In this document: positions 18,165 through 26,777 of the stretch, one piece after another
Layout of the letters: every line of letters begins with the position of its first letter
How positions within the stretch are numbered: the first letter of the stretch is position 1
Assembly (NCBI GenBank): GCA_944384235.1
Contig: CALWSP010000020.1
Location: forward strand, 19,033 to 83,032
DNA length: 64,000 nt
DNA from: an uncultured Clostridia bacterium
GTDB lineage: Bacteria; Bacillota; Clostridia; Lachnospirales; CAG-274
Direction: 5' to 3'
Made by a program: the position numbers and the translations under genes
The notes under the pieces: model-generated
The model's input: the letters and a program-made list of their open reading frames with translations, nothing else
What the model was told of the DNA's origin: nothing
Databases searched by the model: none

Positions 18165-18197
18165 TAAAAAAGGCTATCTAAAAGATAGCCTTTTTTT
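18165..18197. terminator. Bidirectional terminator between isocitrate dehydrogenase and ligA
   Basis: Stem GGCTATCT/AGATAGCC with a three-base loop, flanked by an A run and a T run. Confidence 0.9.
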
Positions 18198-20139
18198 ATT
18201 TAATTAGATTAATAAAATCTTCTTCTGTTATTATTGGAATGTTTAATTCTTTTGCTTTTTTGTTTTTAGAAGATGTTGAGTCTATATCATTATTTATTAA
18301 ATAGTTTGTTTTTGAAGTTACACTTCCTGTGACTTTACCACCTAAAGACTCTATATGAGATTGAAGTTCTTTTCTGTTTTTATAGATATTAACATTACCA
18401 GTTACAACAAAAGTTAAATTTTCTAGCTTATTATTTGATAGTGTTATTTCAGGTGTTTCAAAGGAGATATAGTTTAAAACTTCGTCTATAAGTTTATTAT
18501 TTTCATCGTATTTAAAATAGTCTATTATACTATTTGCAATTACATCTCCAAAACCATCTATATTAATTAGCATTTCAAAATTAGCTTTTCTAATTTCATC
18601 TAAATTATAGTTAAAGTTTTTACAAAGAAGTTTTGCGTTATTTAAACCTACATTATCAATTCCAAGAGCATATATAAAGTTAGGAAGTTGAGGAGTTTTG
18701 CTTTTATTAACTGCCTTTAAAAGGTTTGTATAAGACTTTTCACCAAAGCCGTCCATATTTATTATTTCGTCTTTAAAGCGTTCTAATTTATAAAAGTCTG
18801 TATAATTATTTAAAAAACCTTTTTCTATAAATTTTTCTATGGTTGCCTCTGAAAGACCTTCAATGTTCATTGCATCTCTTGAAACAAAGTGTTCAAGGCT
18901 AGATATTTGCCTTGCTTTGCAATTAGGGTTTGTACATTTAAGCGCTTCACCGTCTTTTAAAGATATTATTTCAGCAGTATGGCCACAAACAGAGCAATGG
19001 TTTGGGATTTTAATGTTATCTGACTTAGTTAGATTTTCTGCAACTTGTGGGATTATCATATTTGCTTTATAGACTTTAATTTTATCGCCTATGCCTAAGT
19101 GCAGGTTTTTTACTATGCTTAAATTATGCAAGGAGGCTCTTTCAACAGTTGTTCCCTCAAGCTCTACTGGCTCAAAGACAGCAATTGGGTTTATAAGACC
19201 CGTTCTTGAGGTGTTCCAAAGAATGTCAAGAAGTGTGGTTTCTGCCAGTTCATCTTTCCATTTAAAAGCTATGGAATCTCTAGGGAATTTAGATGTTGAG
19301 CCAAGGCTATTTGAATAGGAAAGGCTATTATAGGTTAAAACTAGGCCATCAGTTGCATATTTATTTTCAGGTATTTGTGCTTCAAAAGATAAAACAGCTT
19401 CTTTAACTGTTGATTTTGAAACAAGTTTTCTTTCTACACATTCAAAGCCTAATTTTTCAAGAAAATCAAATTGATTTGACTTTTTATCGTTAAATTCAAC
19501 TCCATCTGCTTTAACGAGAGAGAAAATTATACAATTTACATTTCTTGAGGCAGATATTTCTGAATTTAACTGGCGAACAGTTCCACTACAAAGGTTTCTT
19601 GGGTTTTTATATTGTTCTTCTGGAGGAAGGTTTTCATTTATTTTATTAAAATCTTCAAAAGATATAACTGCTTCGCCTCGTATAATTAACTCAGATGTAA
19701 AGTTTATTTTTAAAGGTATATTTTTAAAAAATTTGGCGTTATGAGTTATATCTTCGCCAACTTCACCGTTTCCTCTTGTGACAGCTTGAACTAAAGAACC
19801 ATTATTATAGGTTAAAACGACTGTTAGACCGTCCATTTTATAGGAAAGAATTCCATCGTTGTTTGAAAGAAAGCTTTCAAGGGCAGGGATTTCCTTTGTT
19901 TTATCAAGGGACAGCATTTTTGTTTCGTGTTTTATTTTTTTTAGGTTACTTAAAATTTCGTATCCAACGTTTTGTGTTGGGCTATTTGAATAAATTATTC
20001 CTGTTTTATTTTCAAGCTCTATTAATTCATCATAAAGTTTATCATATTCAAAATCGCTTATTATTTCTTTATCTTGTTGATAATATGCTTTAGATGCTTT
20101 ATTTAAAATTGATATAAGTTCTTTTATTCTATTTTTCAT
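18196..20139 (-). CDS. ligA: NAD-dependent DNA ligase
   Basis: 647 residues. Seals nicks in DNA using NAD. Adenylation motif KMDG at about residue 102 (SYKMDGLTVVLTYNNG), further nucleotidyltransferase motifs (RGEAVIS; DGLVLTYN; AFKWKDE), the OB fold near 310-380, a four-Cys zinc finger (CSVCG ... CTNPNC), helix-hairpin-helix repeats and a C-terminal BRCT domain (from about 570). Domain order and length are normal, so it looks complete. Single gene with its own promoter, divergent from the envelope cassette. Confidence 0.96.
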   Translation of the reverse strand: MKNRIKELISILNKASKAYYQQDKEIISDFEYDKLYDELIELENKTGIIYSNSPTQNVGYEILSNLKKIKHETKMLSLDKTKEIPALESFLSNNDGILSYKMDGLTVVLTYNNGSLVQAVTRGNGEVGEDITHNAKFFKNIPLKINFTSELIIRGEAVISFEDFNKINENLPPEEQYKNPRNLCSGTVRQLNSEISASRNVNCIIFSLVKADGVEFNDKKSNQFDFLEKLGFECVERKLVSKSTVKEAVLSFEAQIPENKYATDGLVLTYNSLSYSNSLGSTSKFPRDSIAFKWKDELAETTLLDILWNTSRTGLINPIAVFEPVELEGTTVERASLHNLSIVKNLHLGIGDKIKVYKANMIIPQVAENLTKSDNIKIPNHCSVCGHTAEIISLKDGEALKCTNPNCKARQISSLEHFVSRDAMNIEGLSEATIEKFIEKGFLNNYTDFYKLERFKDEIINMDGFGEKSYTNLLKAVNKSKTPQLPNFIYALGIDNVGLNNAKLLCKNFNYNLDEIRKANFEMLINIDGFGDVIANSIIDYFKYDENNKLIDEVLNYISFETPEITLSNNKLENLTFVVTGNVNIYKNRKELQSHIESLGGKVTGSVTSKTNYLINNDIDSTSSKNKKAKELNIPIITEEDFINLIK

Positions 20140-20171
20140 ATTAGCTCTCCAAACAAATTTATTTACTTTTT

Positions 20172-20200
20172 AGTATACAACATTAAAAGCAAAATATCAA
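20172..20200 (-). promoter_or_regulatory. ligA promoter
   Basis: Minus strand TTGATA (20200-20195), 17 bases, TATACT (20177-20172). Confidence 0.65.
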
Positions 20201-20249
20201 TTTTAATTATTATTAAATTAAAAAAAATTATAAAATGTTTATTTTTGTA

Positions 20250-20278
20250 TTGAAATTTGTTTGAAAAAGCCTTAAAAT
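20250..20278 (+). promoter_or_regulatory. Promoter of the envelope cassette
   Basis: TTGAAA at 20250-20255, 17-base spacer, TAAAAT at 20273-20278; about 35 bases of leader before the ATG at 20319. Confidence 0.6.
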
Positions 20279-20318
20279 AAGAGTAGTGATTTTTGTTAAT
20301 TAATTGGAGGTAGGTAAA

Positions 20319-21320
20319 ATGAAAGTTTTATTAACTGGCTGTGGTTTTATTGGCCGGAATATTGCTTATGCTTTGTCTGATAACAATATTGAGGCAGTTA
20401 TTTTAGATAATGTAGGAGATATTGAAAATTATAGTTTACCTGGCTGTTATTTTTATAAATGCGATATAACTAATCTTGATGAAGTTTCTAAAATTCTTGA
20501 TAAGCACGATGACATTGAAATGGTTATTCATTCTGCTATGATATCATCTGTTGCCAAGTCTGTTAAGCACCCATTTGAGTTTTACACACAAAATGTTGTG
20601 GGCTCTTTATCTTTTGTTCACCTTTTAAAAGACAGAGGAATTAAAAAAATTATTATAGCTTCTAGTGCGTCTGTATATGACGATGTGCCTGGTTTTATGG
20701 TTACTGAAAAATCTCCATTAAAGCCTAGAAGCCCTTTTGGTAGGTCAAAATACATTTTTGAGCTTATGATGAAAGATTTTTGTAACGCTTATGATTTAAA
20801 GTGTATTAGCCTTAGATATTTTAACCCTGTTGGTATTGACCACTATTTTAACACTAGAGAGCATAAACTTCCTATGAAAACAGGGTCTAACCTTCTTGAG
20901 ATTCTTATTGAAATTTATAACGGTGAAAGAAACAAATTTATTATAAATGGTGATGACTGGTTTACAAGAGATGGAACTTGTATTAGAGATTATATTCACA
21001 TTACTGACTTAGCTAAAGCTAATGTAAAAGCTGTTTTAAATTTTGACACTGCTTTTGAAAGGGCAGGAAGTGAGTATACCAACTATCTTAGTTTAAATGT
21101 TGGTAGTGGTGTTGATGTGACTGTTAAAGAGTTTTTAATTGCTTTCCAAAACATTATTGGCGACAAAATTAACGTTGAAATTGGGCCAAGAAGAATTGGT
21201 GACATTGGCGGAAGTTATGCTAATATTCAATTTGCTAAGAAAACTATTGATTGGAAGCCAGAGTTCAGGTTAGAAGATGCTATAATTGACAGATGTGCTC
21301 TTAATGAACAAATAAAGTAG
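20319..21320 (+). CDS. NAD-dependent sugar-nucleotide epimerase-like protein (GalE-like, Tyr-to-Phe)
   Basis: 333 residues from ATG 20319, eight bases after GGAGG. Extended short-chain dehydrogenase fold: dinucleotide-binding TGCGFIG at about 6-12, IASSASVYDD near 114-123 supplying the catalytic Ser/Thr region, then SPFGRSK where the family has YxxxK. The codon at the Tyr position reads TTT (Phe); Lys is kept. In UDP-glucose 4-epimerases that Tyr is the catalytic base, so activity may be altered or lost. Later blocks (RDGTCIRDYIHITDLAKA; LNVGSG) are GalE-like. First gene of a five-gene run with SGNH hydrolase, lipoprotein, MBOAT and DHHW genes, pointing to surface polysaccharide work. Confidence 0.8.
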   Translation: MKVLLTGCGFIGRNIAYALSDNNIEAVILDNVGDIENYSLPGCYFYKCDITNLDEVSKILDKHDDIEMVIHSAMISSVAKSVKHPFEFYTQNVVGSLSFVHLLKDRGIKKIIIASSASVYDDVPGFMVTEKSPLKPRSPFGRSKYIFELMMKDFCNAYDLKCISLRYFNPVGIDHYFNTREHKLPMKTGSNLLEILIEIYNGERNKFIINGDDWFTRDGTCIRDYIHITDLAKANVKAVLNFDTAFERAGSEYTNYLSLNVGSGVDVTVKEFLIAFQNIIGDKINVEIGPRRIGDIGGSYANIQFAKKTIDWKPEFRLEDAIIDRCALNEQIK

Positions 21321-21335
21321 TTAGGGGTGGATATT

Positions 21336-22172
21336 ATGAATAAAAGGTCTAATAGAGTTTACTGGCTTTTATTTATAATGTTGCTAATACTTGGTTTATC
21401 TATAATAATAGATTGTATTAGGAAAGATAAAAAGGATATTGAAGTTATAAATAATGAAGTAACAACAAATGATGAAAGTAGCACAGAGCCATCTTCAGAA
21501 GCTACTACTGAAACAACTACAAGAGAGAGGACTACTGTTGACCCTGAGCTTGTTAAAGAGTTTGCCCCAAATTATTACAACGGATTAGTCTTTATTGGGG
21601 ACAGTATTATAGATGGTTTTGCTAGATATGCTTCTACAAAAGAAGCCCCTCAATGGCTTAACAACATTATATTTTTGACTAAAGTTAGCTGGAGAATTAA
21701 CACAGCTTTAGAGGACAGCAACGGGCCTATGTATAAAGGGCAAGCTCAAAATATATGCACTAGTTTAAGTCAAATTAAGCCAGAAAGGGTGTTTTTAGAC
21801 ATTGGCATTAATGATATGAATGGGCTTGGCTCGCCAGGGTATTCAGTTGAAAAGCTTGTAAACAGCTATGTTGAGCTTATTAAAGGAATAAAAAATGCTT
21901 CACCAGAAAGCAAGATTTATATTGTTAGTGTTACGCCTGGAACAGAGGCTATGCAAAGTGGCAATTTTAGCAACGAAAAAATTAAGGAATTTAACGACGC
22001 TATTAAAAGCAAGGCATCAGAGCTTAATTTTACTTTTTTAGATTTGGCAAGTGAATTTGACTACAATCTTGATAGTCAATACAGTAGCGACAACAAAGTT
22101 CATCACAACAACAAGTCTTATAGTGAAGTTTGGGTGCCATTTTTAGAAAAAATAGCTGTTGAAAATTTATGA
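21336..22172 (+). CDS. Membrane-anchored SGNH/GDSL hydrolase
   Basis: 278 residues from ATG 21336. An N-terminal membrane helix (about 10-30) is followed by a Thr/Glu/Ser-rich linker (about 45-70) and an SGNH hydrolase domain on the outside. Block I GDSIIDG near residue 89 carries the nucleophile Ser; block III GINDMNG near 155 carries Asn. At the position of the block V Asp-x-x-His the sequence reads NKVHHN, so His is kept but the Asp is not obvious. Such enzymes add or remove O-acetyl groups on surface glycans, and the MBOAT and DHHW genes downstream support this. Confidence 0.78.
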   Translation: MNKRSNRVYWLLFIMLLILGLSIIIDCIRKDKKDIEVINNEVTTNDESSTEPSSEATTETTTRERTTVDPELVKEFAPNYYNGLVFIGDSIIDGFARYASTKEAPQWLNNIIFLTKVSWRINTALEDSNGPMYKGQAQNICTSLSQIKPERVFLDIGINDMNGLGSPGYSVEKLVNSYVELIKGIKNASPESKIYIVSVTPGTEAMQSGNFSNEKIKEFNDAIKSKASELNFTFLDLASEFDYNLDSQYSSDNKVHHNNKSYSEVWVPFLEKIAVENL

Positions 22173-22187
22173 TAGAGGTGTTTTAAG

Positions 22188-22652
22188 ATGAAGAGATTTT
22201 TAAAGTTTTTAGCTACAACTTTAGTATTAAGTGTTATGTTTGGCTGCGGAGGAAAGGAAAACAAAGAGGTTGACACAGCAAAGCTTTATGAAAGCGTTGT
22301 TAGTGTTATGGGCGATGATTTAGTTAAAATGAATGAAAACTACATATCCAATTATTTTGGAATAGAAAGTGAAAATTTAAGCGATTGTATTATTACTCAA
22401 AGTGAAGACCCTAAGTCAGCTTCAACATTTATTATGATTAAATGTGAGGATAGCGAAAAGAGACAGCAATATATTGAGTCTATAAACAACTTTTTAAGCC
22501 AAAAGTATGATGAGCTTACAAATTATGATTTGCCTGAAGAAGCTGAGCTTGTTAAAGGGGCTGAAGTTAAAACAGAGGGCAATTGGGTTTACTTAGTAGT
22601 TGACAAAAATGCTGATGAAGTTAACAAATTAGTTCAAGACAGCTTTAAATAG
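22188..22652 (+). CDS. DUF4358-like lipoprotein
   Basis: 154 residues. Signal peptide with lipobox VMFGC (lipid-modified Cys about residue 20), then a Glu/Lys-rich domain resembling DUF4358 lipoproteins found in Clostridia next to MBOAT genes. The family assignment is from general resemblance and gene context. Its role is unknown; it could be an accessory on the outer face of the membrane for the acylation system. GAGGTG ribosome-binding site. Confidence 0.65.
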   Translation: MKRFLKFLATTLVLSVMFGCGGKENKEVDTAKLYESVVSVMGDDLVKMNENYISNYFGIESENLSDCIITQSEDPKSASTFIMIKCEDSEKRQQYIESINNFLSQKYDELTNYDLPEEAELVKGAEVKTEGNWVYLVVDKNADEVNKLVQDSFK

Positions 22653-22664
22653 CGAGGTATAAAG

Positions 22665-24056
22665 ATGGTTTTTTCTAGTTTAGAATTTTTATTTTTCTTT
22701 TTACCTTTAGTTTCAATTCTATATTTTTTAATTAGAGATTTAAAAATAAGAAACTTTATATTAATTGTTTCAAGCGTTTTATTTTACGCATTTGGAGAGC
22801 CAAAGGCTATTTTGATTATGTTAATGTCCATAGTTTTAAACTATGGACTTGCTTTATTAATTGAAAAGGTTAGCAAATTTAAAAAAGTTTTTCTTTTTTT
22901 AGCTGTTGTAATAAATATAGGGTTATTGTTTATTTACAAATATGCTGACTTTTTTATTGGAAGCGTTAATTATGTTTTTAAAAGCAATTTTAGTTTACTA
23001 GGTTTACCTTTGCCTATTGGCATATCTTTTTTTACTTTTCAGGCAATGAGTTATGTAATTGATGTTTACAGAAAAGATGTTAAAGCGCAAAAGAAGATTT
23101 TGAATATATTATTATATATTTCTTTTTTTCCACAGCTTATAGCAGGACCTATTGTAAAATATCACGACATTGAAAAGCAAATTGACAACAGAAAAACTAG
23201 TTTTGACGGATATTGCAAAGGTGTTCATAGGTTTTTAATTGGTTTATTTAAAAAAGTTTTAATTGCAAACAACGTTGGTTTGGTTTGGGAGAATATATTA
23301 AATTCTGACATTAGCTCAATGTCTTTAACAACTGCGTGGATAGGGGCTATATGTTATAGTTTACAGATATATTTTGATTTTTCAGCATATTCTGATATGG
23401 CAATAGGGCTTGGAAAAATGTTTGGTTTTGACTTTTTAGAAAATTTTAACTACCCATACATTTCAAAAAGTATTAGAGAGTTTTGGAGAAGGTGGCATAT
23501 TTCTTTATCTACCTGGTTTAAAGAATATTTATATATTCCTTTAGGTGGAAACAGAATTAGCGAAAAAAGAACATATGTGAATTTATTTATTGTTTTTTTA
23601 GCAACTGGCTTATGGCACGGAGCAAGCTGGAACTTTATTATATGGGGCTTATGGCACGGCTTTTTTTCAATTATTGAAAGGCTTGGCTTGGAAAAAATTT
23701 TGAAAAAGGACAAAACTACAATTTTAAGCAGGGTATACACTTTATTTGTTGTTGTTGTAGGTTTTACAATTTTTGCTATTACAGACTTTAACAAGTTAAG
23801 AGAATATATTGGCGTTATGATTTTAAACAAAAACCATTTAATTCTTGACAAAGAAGCTATATTTATTTTTATAAACAATTATTTTTATATTTTAGTAGGG
23901 ATTGTGTGTTCTATGCCTATTTACTTAAAAATTAAGAGTTTTAACAAAACTTATTTAAAAATTATTGGGTTTATAATGATGATAGTATGTTTTATTATTT
24001 CTATAGCATATTTAGTTAGTTCAAGTTACAACCCGTTTTTATATTTTAGGTTTTAG
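22665..24056 (+). CDS. MBOAT-family O-acyltransferase (AlgI/DltB-like)
   Basis: 463 residues, strongly hydrophobic with about ten membrane segments. N terminus MVFSSLEFLFFFLPL is typical of AlgI-type MBOAT proteins. The conserved core is present: REFWRRWHISLSTWFKEYLY (about 265-285), then GLWHGASWNFIIWGLWHG (about 317-334), in which the His residues line the catalytic channel. Such proteins carry acyl groups across the membrane to an outside acceptor. With the SGNH and DHHW neighbours this forms a polysaccharide O-acylation set. GCGAGGT ribosome-binding site 12 bases after the previous gene. Confidence 0.93.
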   Translation: MVFSSLEFLFFFLPLVSILYFLIRDLKIRNFILIVSSVLFYAFGEPKAILIMLMSIVLNYGLALLIEKVSKFKKVFLFLAVVINIGLLFIYKYADFFIGSVNYVFKSNFSLLGLPLPIGISFFTFQAMSYVIDVYRKDVKAQKKILNILLYISFFPQLIAGPIVKYHDIEKQIDNRKTSFDGYCKGVHRFLIGLFKKVLIANNVGLVWENILNSDISSMSLTTAWIGAICYSLQIYFDFSAYSDMAIGLGKMFGFDFLENFNYPYISKSIREFWRRWHISLSTWFKEYLYIPLGGNRISEKRTYVNLFIVFLATGLWHGASWNFIIWGLWHGFFSIIERLGLEKILKKDKTTILSRVYTLFVVVVGFTIFAITDFNKLREYIGVMILNKNHLILDKEAIFIFINNYFYILVGIVCSMPIYLKIKSFNKTYLKIIGFIMMIVCFIISIAYLVSSSYNPFLYFRF

Positions 24057-24066
24057 GAGGTATAGA

Positions 24067-25161
24067 ATGAAAAAAATTATTGCTATTTTATTTTCTATTT
24101 TTATAATTTGTTTTTCTATATTATTTATTGTTGAGCCTAAAAAAGATTTTTCTGAAAACGAAAACAGAAAGTTAGCTAGTTTTCCAAAGTTTCAAATTAG
24201 CTCTATTATAGATGGAGAATATATGGAAAATTTAGGGAAATATATTAACGACCATTTTCCGTACAGAGATTTATTTGTTAGTATGAAAAACAAATTTGAG
24301 ATTGAAATTTTGAACAAAAAACTGGTAAACAACATTTTTATTGCTGAAGATGGATATTTAATTGAAAATTATGAAAATGGGAAAAATACAGATAAAATTA
24401 TTAAAAATCTGAATTTGTTTAGGGAAAGTGTTAATGTTGATGTTGACTTTATGCTTGTGCCTACCCAAATTAGTATTTATAGCGACAAACTGCCTAAGTA
24501 TGCAAGTTATGGCAAGCAAGTAGAGAGTATAAAAGAATATTATAGTAGGCTTGAATTTAACAATATAGATGTTTTTAAAGCTCTTTTTGAAAACAAAGAT
24601 AAAAAATTGTTTTTTAAATATGACCACCACTGGACTATGGACGGAGCATATATAGCCTATTTAGAATATTGCAAAGACAAGGGCATTGAGCCAGTGGATT
24701 TATCTGAGTATAGTGTTGAAGATGTTAAAGGGTTTAAAGGAACCATATATTCAAAGTTAAATTACCCATCAAATTTAGAGGGGGAAGATTTAAGGATATA
24801 TAAAAAAGATTTTAATTTAGAAATAGAGTATGATGGAAAGAAGTCTAATTCATTATATAATATGGATTATGCAAGCAAAAAGGACAAATATTCTATATTT
24901 TTAAACAACATAAACTCTTTTGTGGAGATAGAAAACAAAGATTTTAAGGGTTTGGAAGAATTAGTTGTTATAAAAGACAGTTATGCTAATTCAATTATTC
25001 CATTTTTAGTTAACCACTATAAAAAAATATATGTATTTGACCCAAGAAGTTACAAAAAGCCTATTAGTGAGTTTATTAACGAAAAGAAAATAGAAAATGT
25101 GTTAATTTTATATAACGCAAACACTATTGACAATGACACAGGTATAAATGCTATATATTAA
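24067..25161 (+). CDS. DHHW-family (AlgX/AlgJ-like) surface protein
   Basis: 364 residues. One N-terminal membrane helix (about 3-24) anchors an extracytoplasmic domain. The segment YDHHWTMDGAYIAY at about 190-203 is the DHHW signature, and KDSYANSIIPFL near 306 looks like the SGNH-type Ser block. AlgX/AlgJ-like proteins carry out O-acetylation of exopolysaccharide together with an MBOAT protein, and here the MBOAT gene ends ten bases upstream. GGAGGT ribosome-binding site. Last gene of the cassette, closed by a strong terminator. Confidence 0.85.
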   Translation: MKKIIAILFSIFIICFSILFIVEPKKDFSENENRKLASFPKFQISSIIDGEYMENLGKYINDHFPYRDLFVSMKNKFEIEILNKKLVNNIFIAEDGYLIENYENGKNTDKIIKNLNLFRESVNVDVDFMLVPTQISIYSDKLPKYASYGKQVESIKEYYSRLEFNNIDVFKALFENKDKKLFFKYDHHWTMDGAYIAYLEYCKDKGIEPVDLSEYSVEDVKGFKGTIYSKLNYPSNLEGEDLRIYKKDFNLEIEYDGKKSNSLYNMDYASKKDKYSIFLNNINSFVEIENKDFKGLEELVVIKDSYANSIIPFLVNHYKKIYVFDPRSYKKPISEFINEKKIENVLILYNANTIDNDTGINAIY

Positions 25162-25192
25162 AAAGCGTGTCATTTGACACGCTTAATTTTTT
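25161..25192. terminator. Bidirectional terminator between the DHHW and CBS genes
   Basis: Ten-base stem AAGCGTGTCA/TGACACGCTT with a two-base loop, A run before and T-rich run after. The CBS gene stop codon lies in the stem. Confidence 0.85.
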
Positions 25193-25587
25193 GTTTTATT
25201 AATTAAATATTGTATTATATCTTTTCTTGTGATTATTCCTACGAAGTAGTTTCTATCGTCAACAACTGGGATAAAATTTTGGTTTTGTATCATTTCAAAA
25301 AGTGTTTCCATAGTTGTGTCTACTTTTATTGCAGGGTTATAATTTTTTCGTATTATAGATTTTATATTTTGTTGCTCTTTTTCTTTTATATCAAAAGTGT
25401 TTTTATTTAGTATATCCCACAAAAAGTCGCCCTCTGAAACAGTGCCGACATATTTTCCGTCTTTATCTATTACAGGAACAGCTGTGTAGCTATGGGCTTT
25501 AAATTTTTCTAAGCCTTGTCTTATTGTTATATTATCAGGCAAGTAAACTATTGTAGATTTTGGTTTTAAAATAAAAAATAAATTCAT
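25183..25587 (-). CDS. CBS-domain pair protein
   Basis: 134 residues made almost entirely of two CBS motifs: the first (about 8-65) with IRQGLEKFKAHSYTAVPVID and GTVSEGDFLWDIL, the second (about 75-130) with FIPVVDDRNYFVGIITRKDI. CBS pairs bind adenine nucleotides and act as sensors. No catalytic domain is attached, so partner and output are unknown. Preceded by AAAGGGGG; transcribed alone against the envelope cassette. Confidence 0.88.
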   Translation of the reverse strand: MNLFFILKPKSTIVYLPDNITIRQGLEKFKAHSYTAVPVIDKDGKYVGTVSEGDFLWDILNKNTFDIKEKEQQNIKSIIRKNYNPAIKVDTTMETLFEMIQNQNFIPVVDDRNYFVGIITRKDIIQYLINKTKN

Positions 25588-25608
25588 ACAAAAACCCCCT
25601 TTAAGTAT

Positions 25609-25637
25609 ATGGTATTAAAAAAAATATCAAAAGTCAA
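25609..25637 (-). promoter_or_regulatory. Probable promoter of the CBS gene
   Basis: Minus strand TTGACT (25637-25632), 17 bases, TACCAT (25614-25609). The -10 box is imperfect. Confidence 0.45.
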
Positions 25638-25675
25638 CAAAAAAATGGGGAATAAATTTAAATGAAGATATTAAA

Positions 25676-26206
25676 ATGGATTGGGAAATAGATTTTTTAA
25701 AATATATTATTGAAAATGTTCAAATGCCTATTTTAGACAAAATTATGTTTATTATTACAAGTTTAGGAAATGCAGGCTTTATTTGGATTTTAATTGTTAT
25801 AGTTTTTATTTTAATAAAAAGATATAGGAAAATGGGAGTTACTATGGCTATTAGTTTATTTATGAATTTTTTAGTTGTAAACTGTTTTTTAAAGCCTATT
25901 TTTAACAGAAGCAGACCCTTTGAAGTTAGCCAAGAAATTTTAAACAGCATTATGATTAGTTTACCTCAAGACAATTCTTTTCCGTCAGGGCATACTTCTG
26001 CAGCTTTTGCTGTTGCTATGGTTTGTTATTTATGCAACAAAAAAATTGGAAGTTTTTTAATTTGTTTTGCTTTTTTAATGGGTTTAAGCAGGCTATATTT
26101 TAGCGTGCATTTTCCAACAGATGTTATTTTTGGTGTTATTATTGGTATTTTTACATCAATTGTTGCGTATAAAATTTATTTTGAAAAAAATGAAAAAAAT
26201 AGTTGA
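25676..26206 (+). CDS. PAP2-family membrane phosphatase
   Basis: 176 residues, five or six membrane helices. The three phosphatase motifs are present: KPIFNRSRP (about 78-86), FPSGHTS (about 101-107) and SRLYFSVHFPTD (about 138-149), giving the Lys/Arg, His and Arg/His/Asp residues of the active site. It could dephosphorylate undecaprenyl diphosphate or a phospholipid; the size fits BcrC-like or PgpB-like enzymes. The ribosome-binding site is weak (AATGAAGATA), so ATG 25676 is the least certain start in this area. The stop overlaps the tRNA promoter. Confidence 0.88.
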   Translation: MDWEIDFLKYIIENVQMPILDKIMFIITSLGNAGFIWILIVIVFILIKRYRKMGVTMAISLFMNFLVVNCFLKPIFNRSRPFEVSQEILNSIMISLPQDNSFPSGHTSAAFAVAMVCYLCNKKIGSFLICFAFLMGLSRLYFSVHFPTDVIFGVIIGIFTSIVAYKIYFEKNEKNS

Positions 26207-26231
26207 CAAGACGGAAAAAGTGTGGTATTAT
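26203..26231 (+). promoter_or_regulatory. Promoter of the tRNA pair
   Basis: TTGACA at 26203-26208 (overlapping the PAP2 stop), 17-base spacer, TATTAT at 26226-26231. Confidence 0.8.
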
Positions 26232-26253
26232 ATTAATTGTCGATGACAGTTAA

Positions 26254-26324
26254 AGCGGCTTGGTTAAGTGGTATAACGTTCGCCTCCAAAGCGAAAATTG
26301 AGAGTTCGATTCTTTCAGCCGCTG
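26254..26324 (+). tRNA. tRNA-Trp (anticodon CCA)
   Basis: Acceptor AGCGGCT (26254-26260) pairs with AGCCGCT (26317-26323), discriminator G. D stem GTTA/TAAC; anticodon stem TTCGC/GCGAA around the loop CTCCAAA, placing CCA at 34-36; T stem GAGAG/CTTTC with loop TTCGATT. CCA is not encoded at the 3' end. Confidence 0.93.
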
Positions 26325-26327
26325 TAT

Positions 26328-26399
26328 GCGCGAGTGGCTCAGTGGTAGAGCATCGCCTTGCCAAGGCGAGGGCCGCGGGTTCGAATCCCGTCTCGCGCT
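26328..26399 (+). tRNA. tRNA-Gly (anticodon GCC)
   Basis: Acceptor GCGCGAG (26328-26334) pairs with CTCGCGC (26392-26398), discriminator T. D stem GCTC/GAGC, anticodon stem TCGCC/GGCGA with loop TTGCCAA, T arm GCGGG-TTCGAAT-CCCGT. No encoded CCA. Three bases separate it from tRNA-Trp, so both come from one transcript. Confidence 0.96.
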
Positions 26400-26401
26400 T
26401 T

Positions 26402-26428
26402 AAAGGACTTCTTTTGAAGTCCTTTTTT
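26402..26428 (+). terminator. Terminator of the tRNA operon
   Basis: Ten-base stem AAAGGACTTC/GAAGTCCTTT with a TTTT loop and T tract. Confidence 0.88.
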
Positions 26429-26455
26429 GCTATTAAATAAAAAAGGAGATATTTT

Positions 26456-26716
26456 ATGGAGTTTAGATACAAAAACAGTGGCGTATGTTCAAAAGAAACT
26501 TTAGTTGATATAGATGAAAATACACATATTATAAACGATGTTAGAATAGTTGGAGGTTGTGATGGCAACATTAAAGGCATTATTTCTCTTTTAAAAGGTA
26601 TGAAAGCAGAAGATGCTATAAACAAAATGGAGGGCATTACTTGCGGGCTTAAAGAGTCTTCTTGCCCTGACCAAATTGCTAAAGCACTTAAAGCTTCAAT
26701 TAACGAAAATAAATAA
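26456..26716 (+). CDS. TSCPD-domain protein (TIGR03905-like)
   Basis: 86 residues. Cys residues in GVCSKE, GGCDGN, ITCGLK and SSCPDQ, with the pattern VGGCDGNIKGI and CGLKESSCPDQIAKAL, fit the TSCPD domain, related to a C-terminal region of B12-dependent ribonucleotide reductases. As a stand-alone small protein its role is unknown; the Cys set suggests metal binding. AAAGGAG ribosome-binding site. No separate promoter is obvious, so it may depend on read-through past the tRNA terminator. Confidence 0.82.
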   Translation: MEFRYKNSGVCSKETLVDIDENTHIINDVRIVGGCDGNIKGIISLLKGMKAEDAINKMEGITCGLKESSCPDQIAKALKASINENK

Positions 26717-26721
26717 TTCTA

Positions 26722-26777
26722 AAAGCCCTAAGTTGTTCATATACTTGATTAAGTGTTGAACAAGGAGGGCTTTTTTT
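26722..26777 (+). promoter_or_regulatory. Terminator-like hairpin containing the spoIIID ribosome-binding site
   Basis: AAAGCCCT (26722-26729) pairs with AGGGCTTT (26766-26773), and TTGTTCA (26733-26739) with TGAACAA (26757-26763); a 17-base loop tops it and seven T follow directly before the ATG at 26778. The ribosome-binding site AAGGAGGG (26762-26769) lies in the 3' arm. It could end the upstream transcript, hide the ribosome site, or both. Confidence 0.65.

Noticed and set aside
26237..26440. Short open frames across the tRNA genes on both strands
   Set aside because: They run through two well-folded tRNAs and their terminator.
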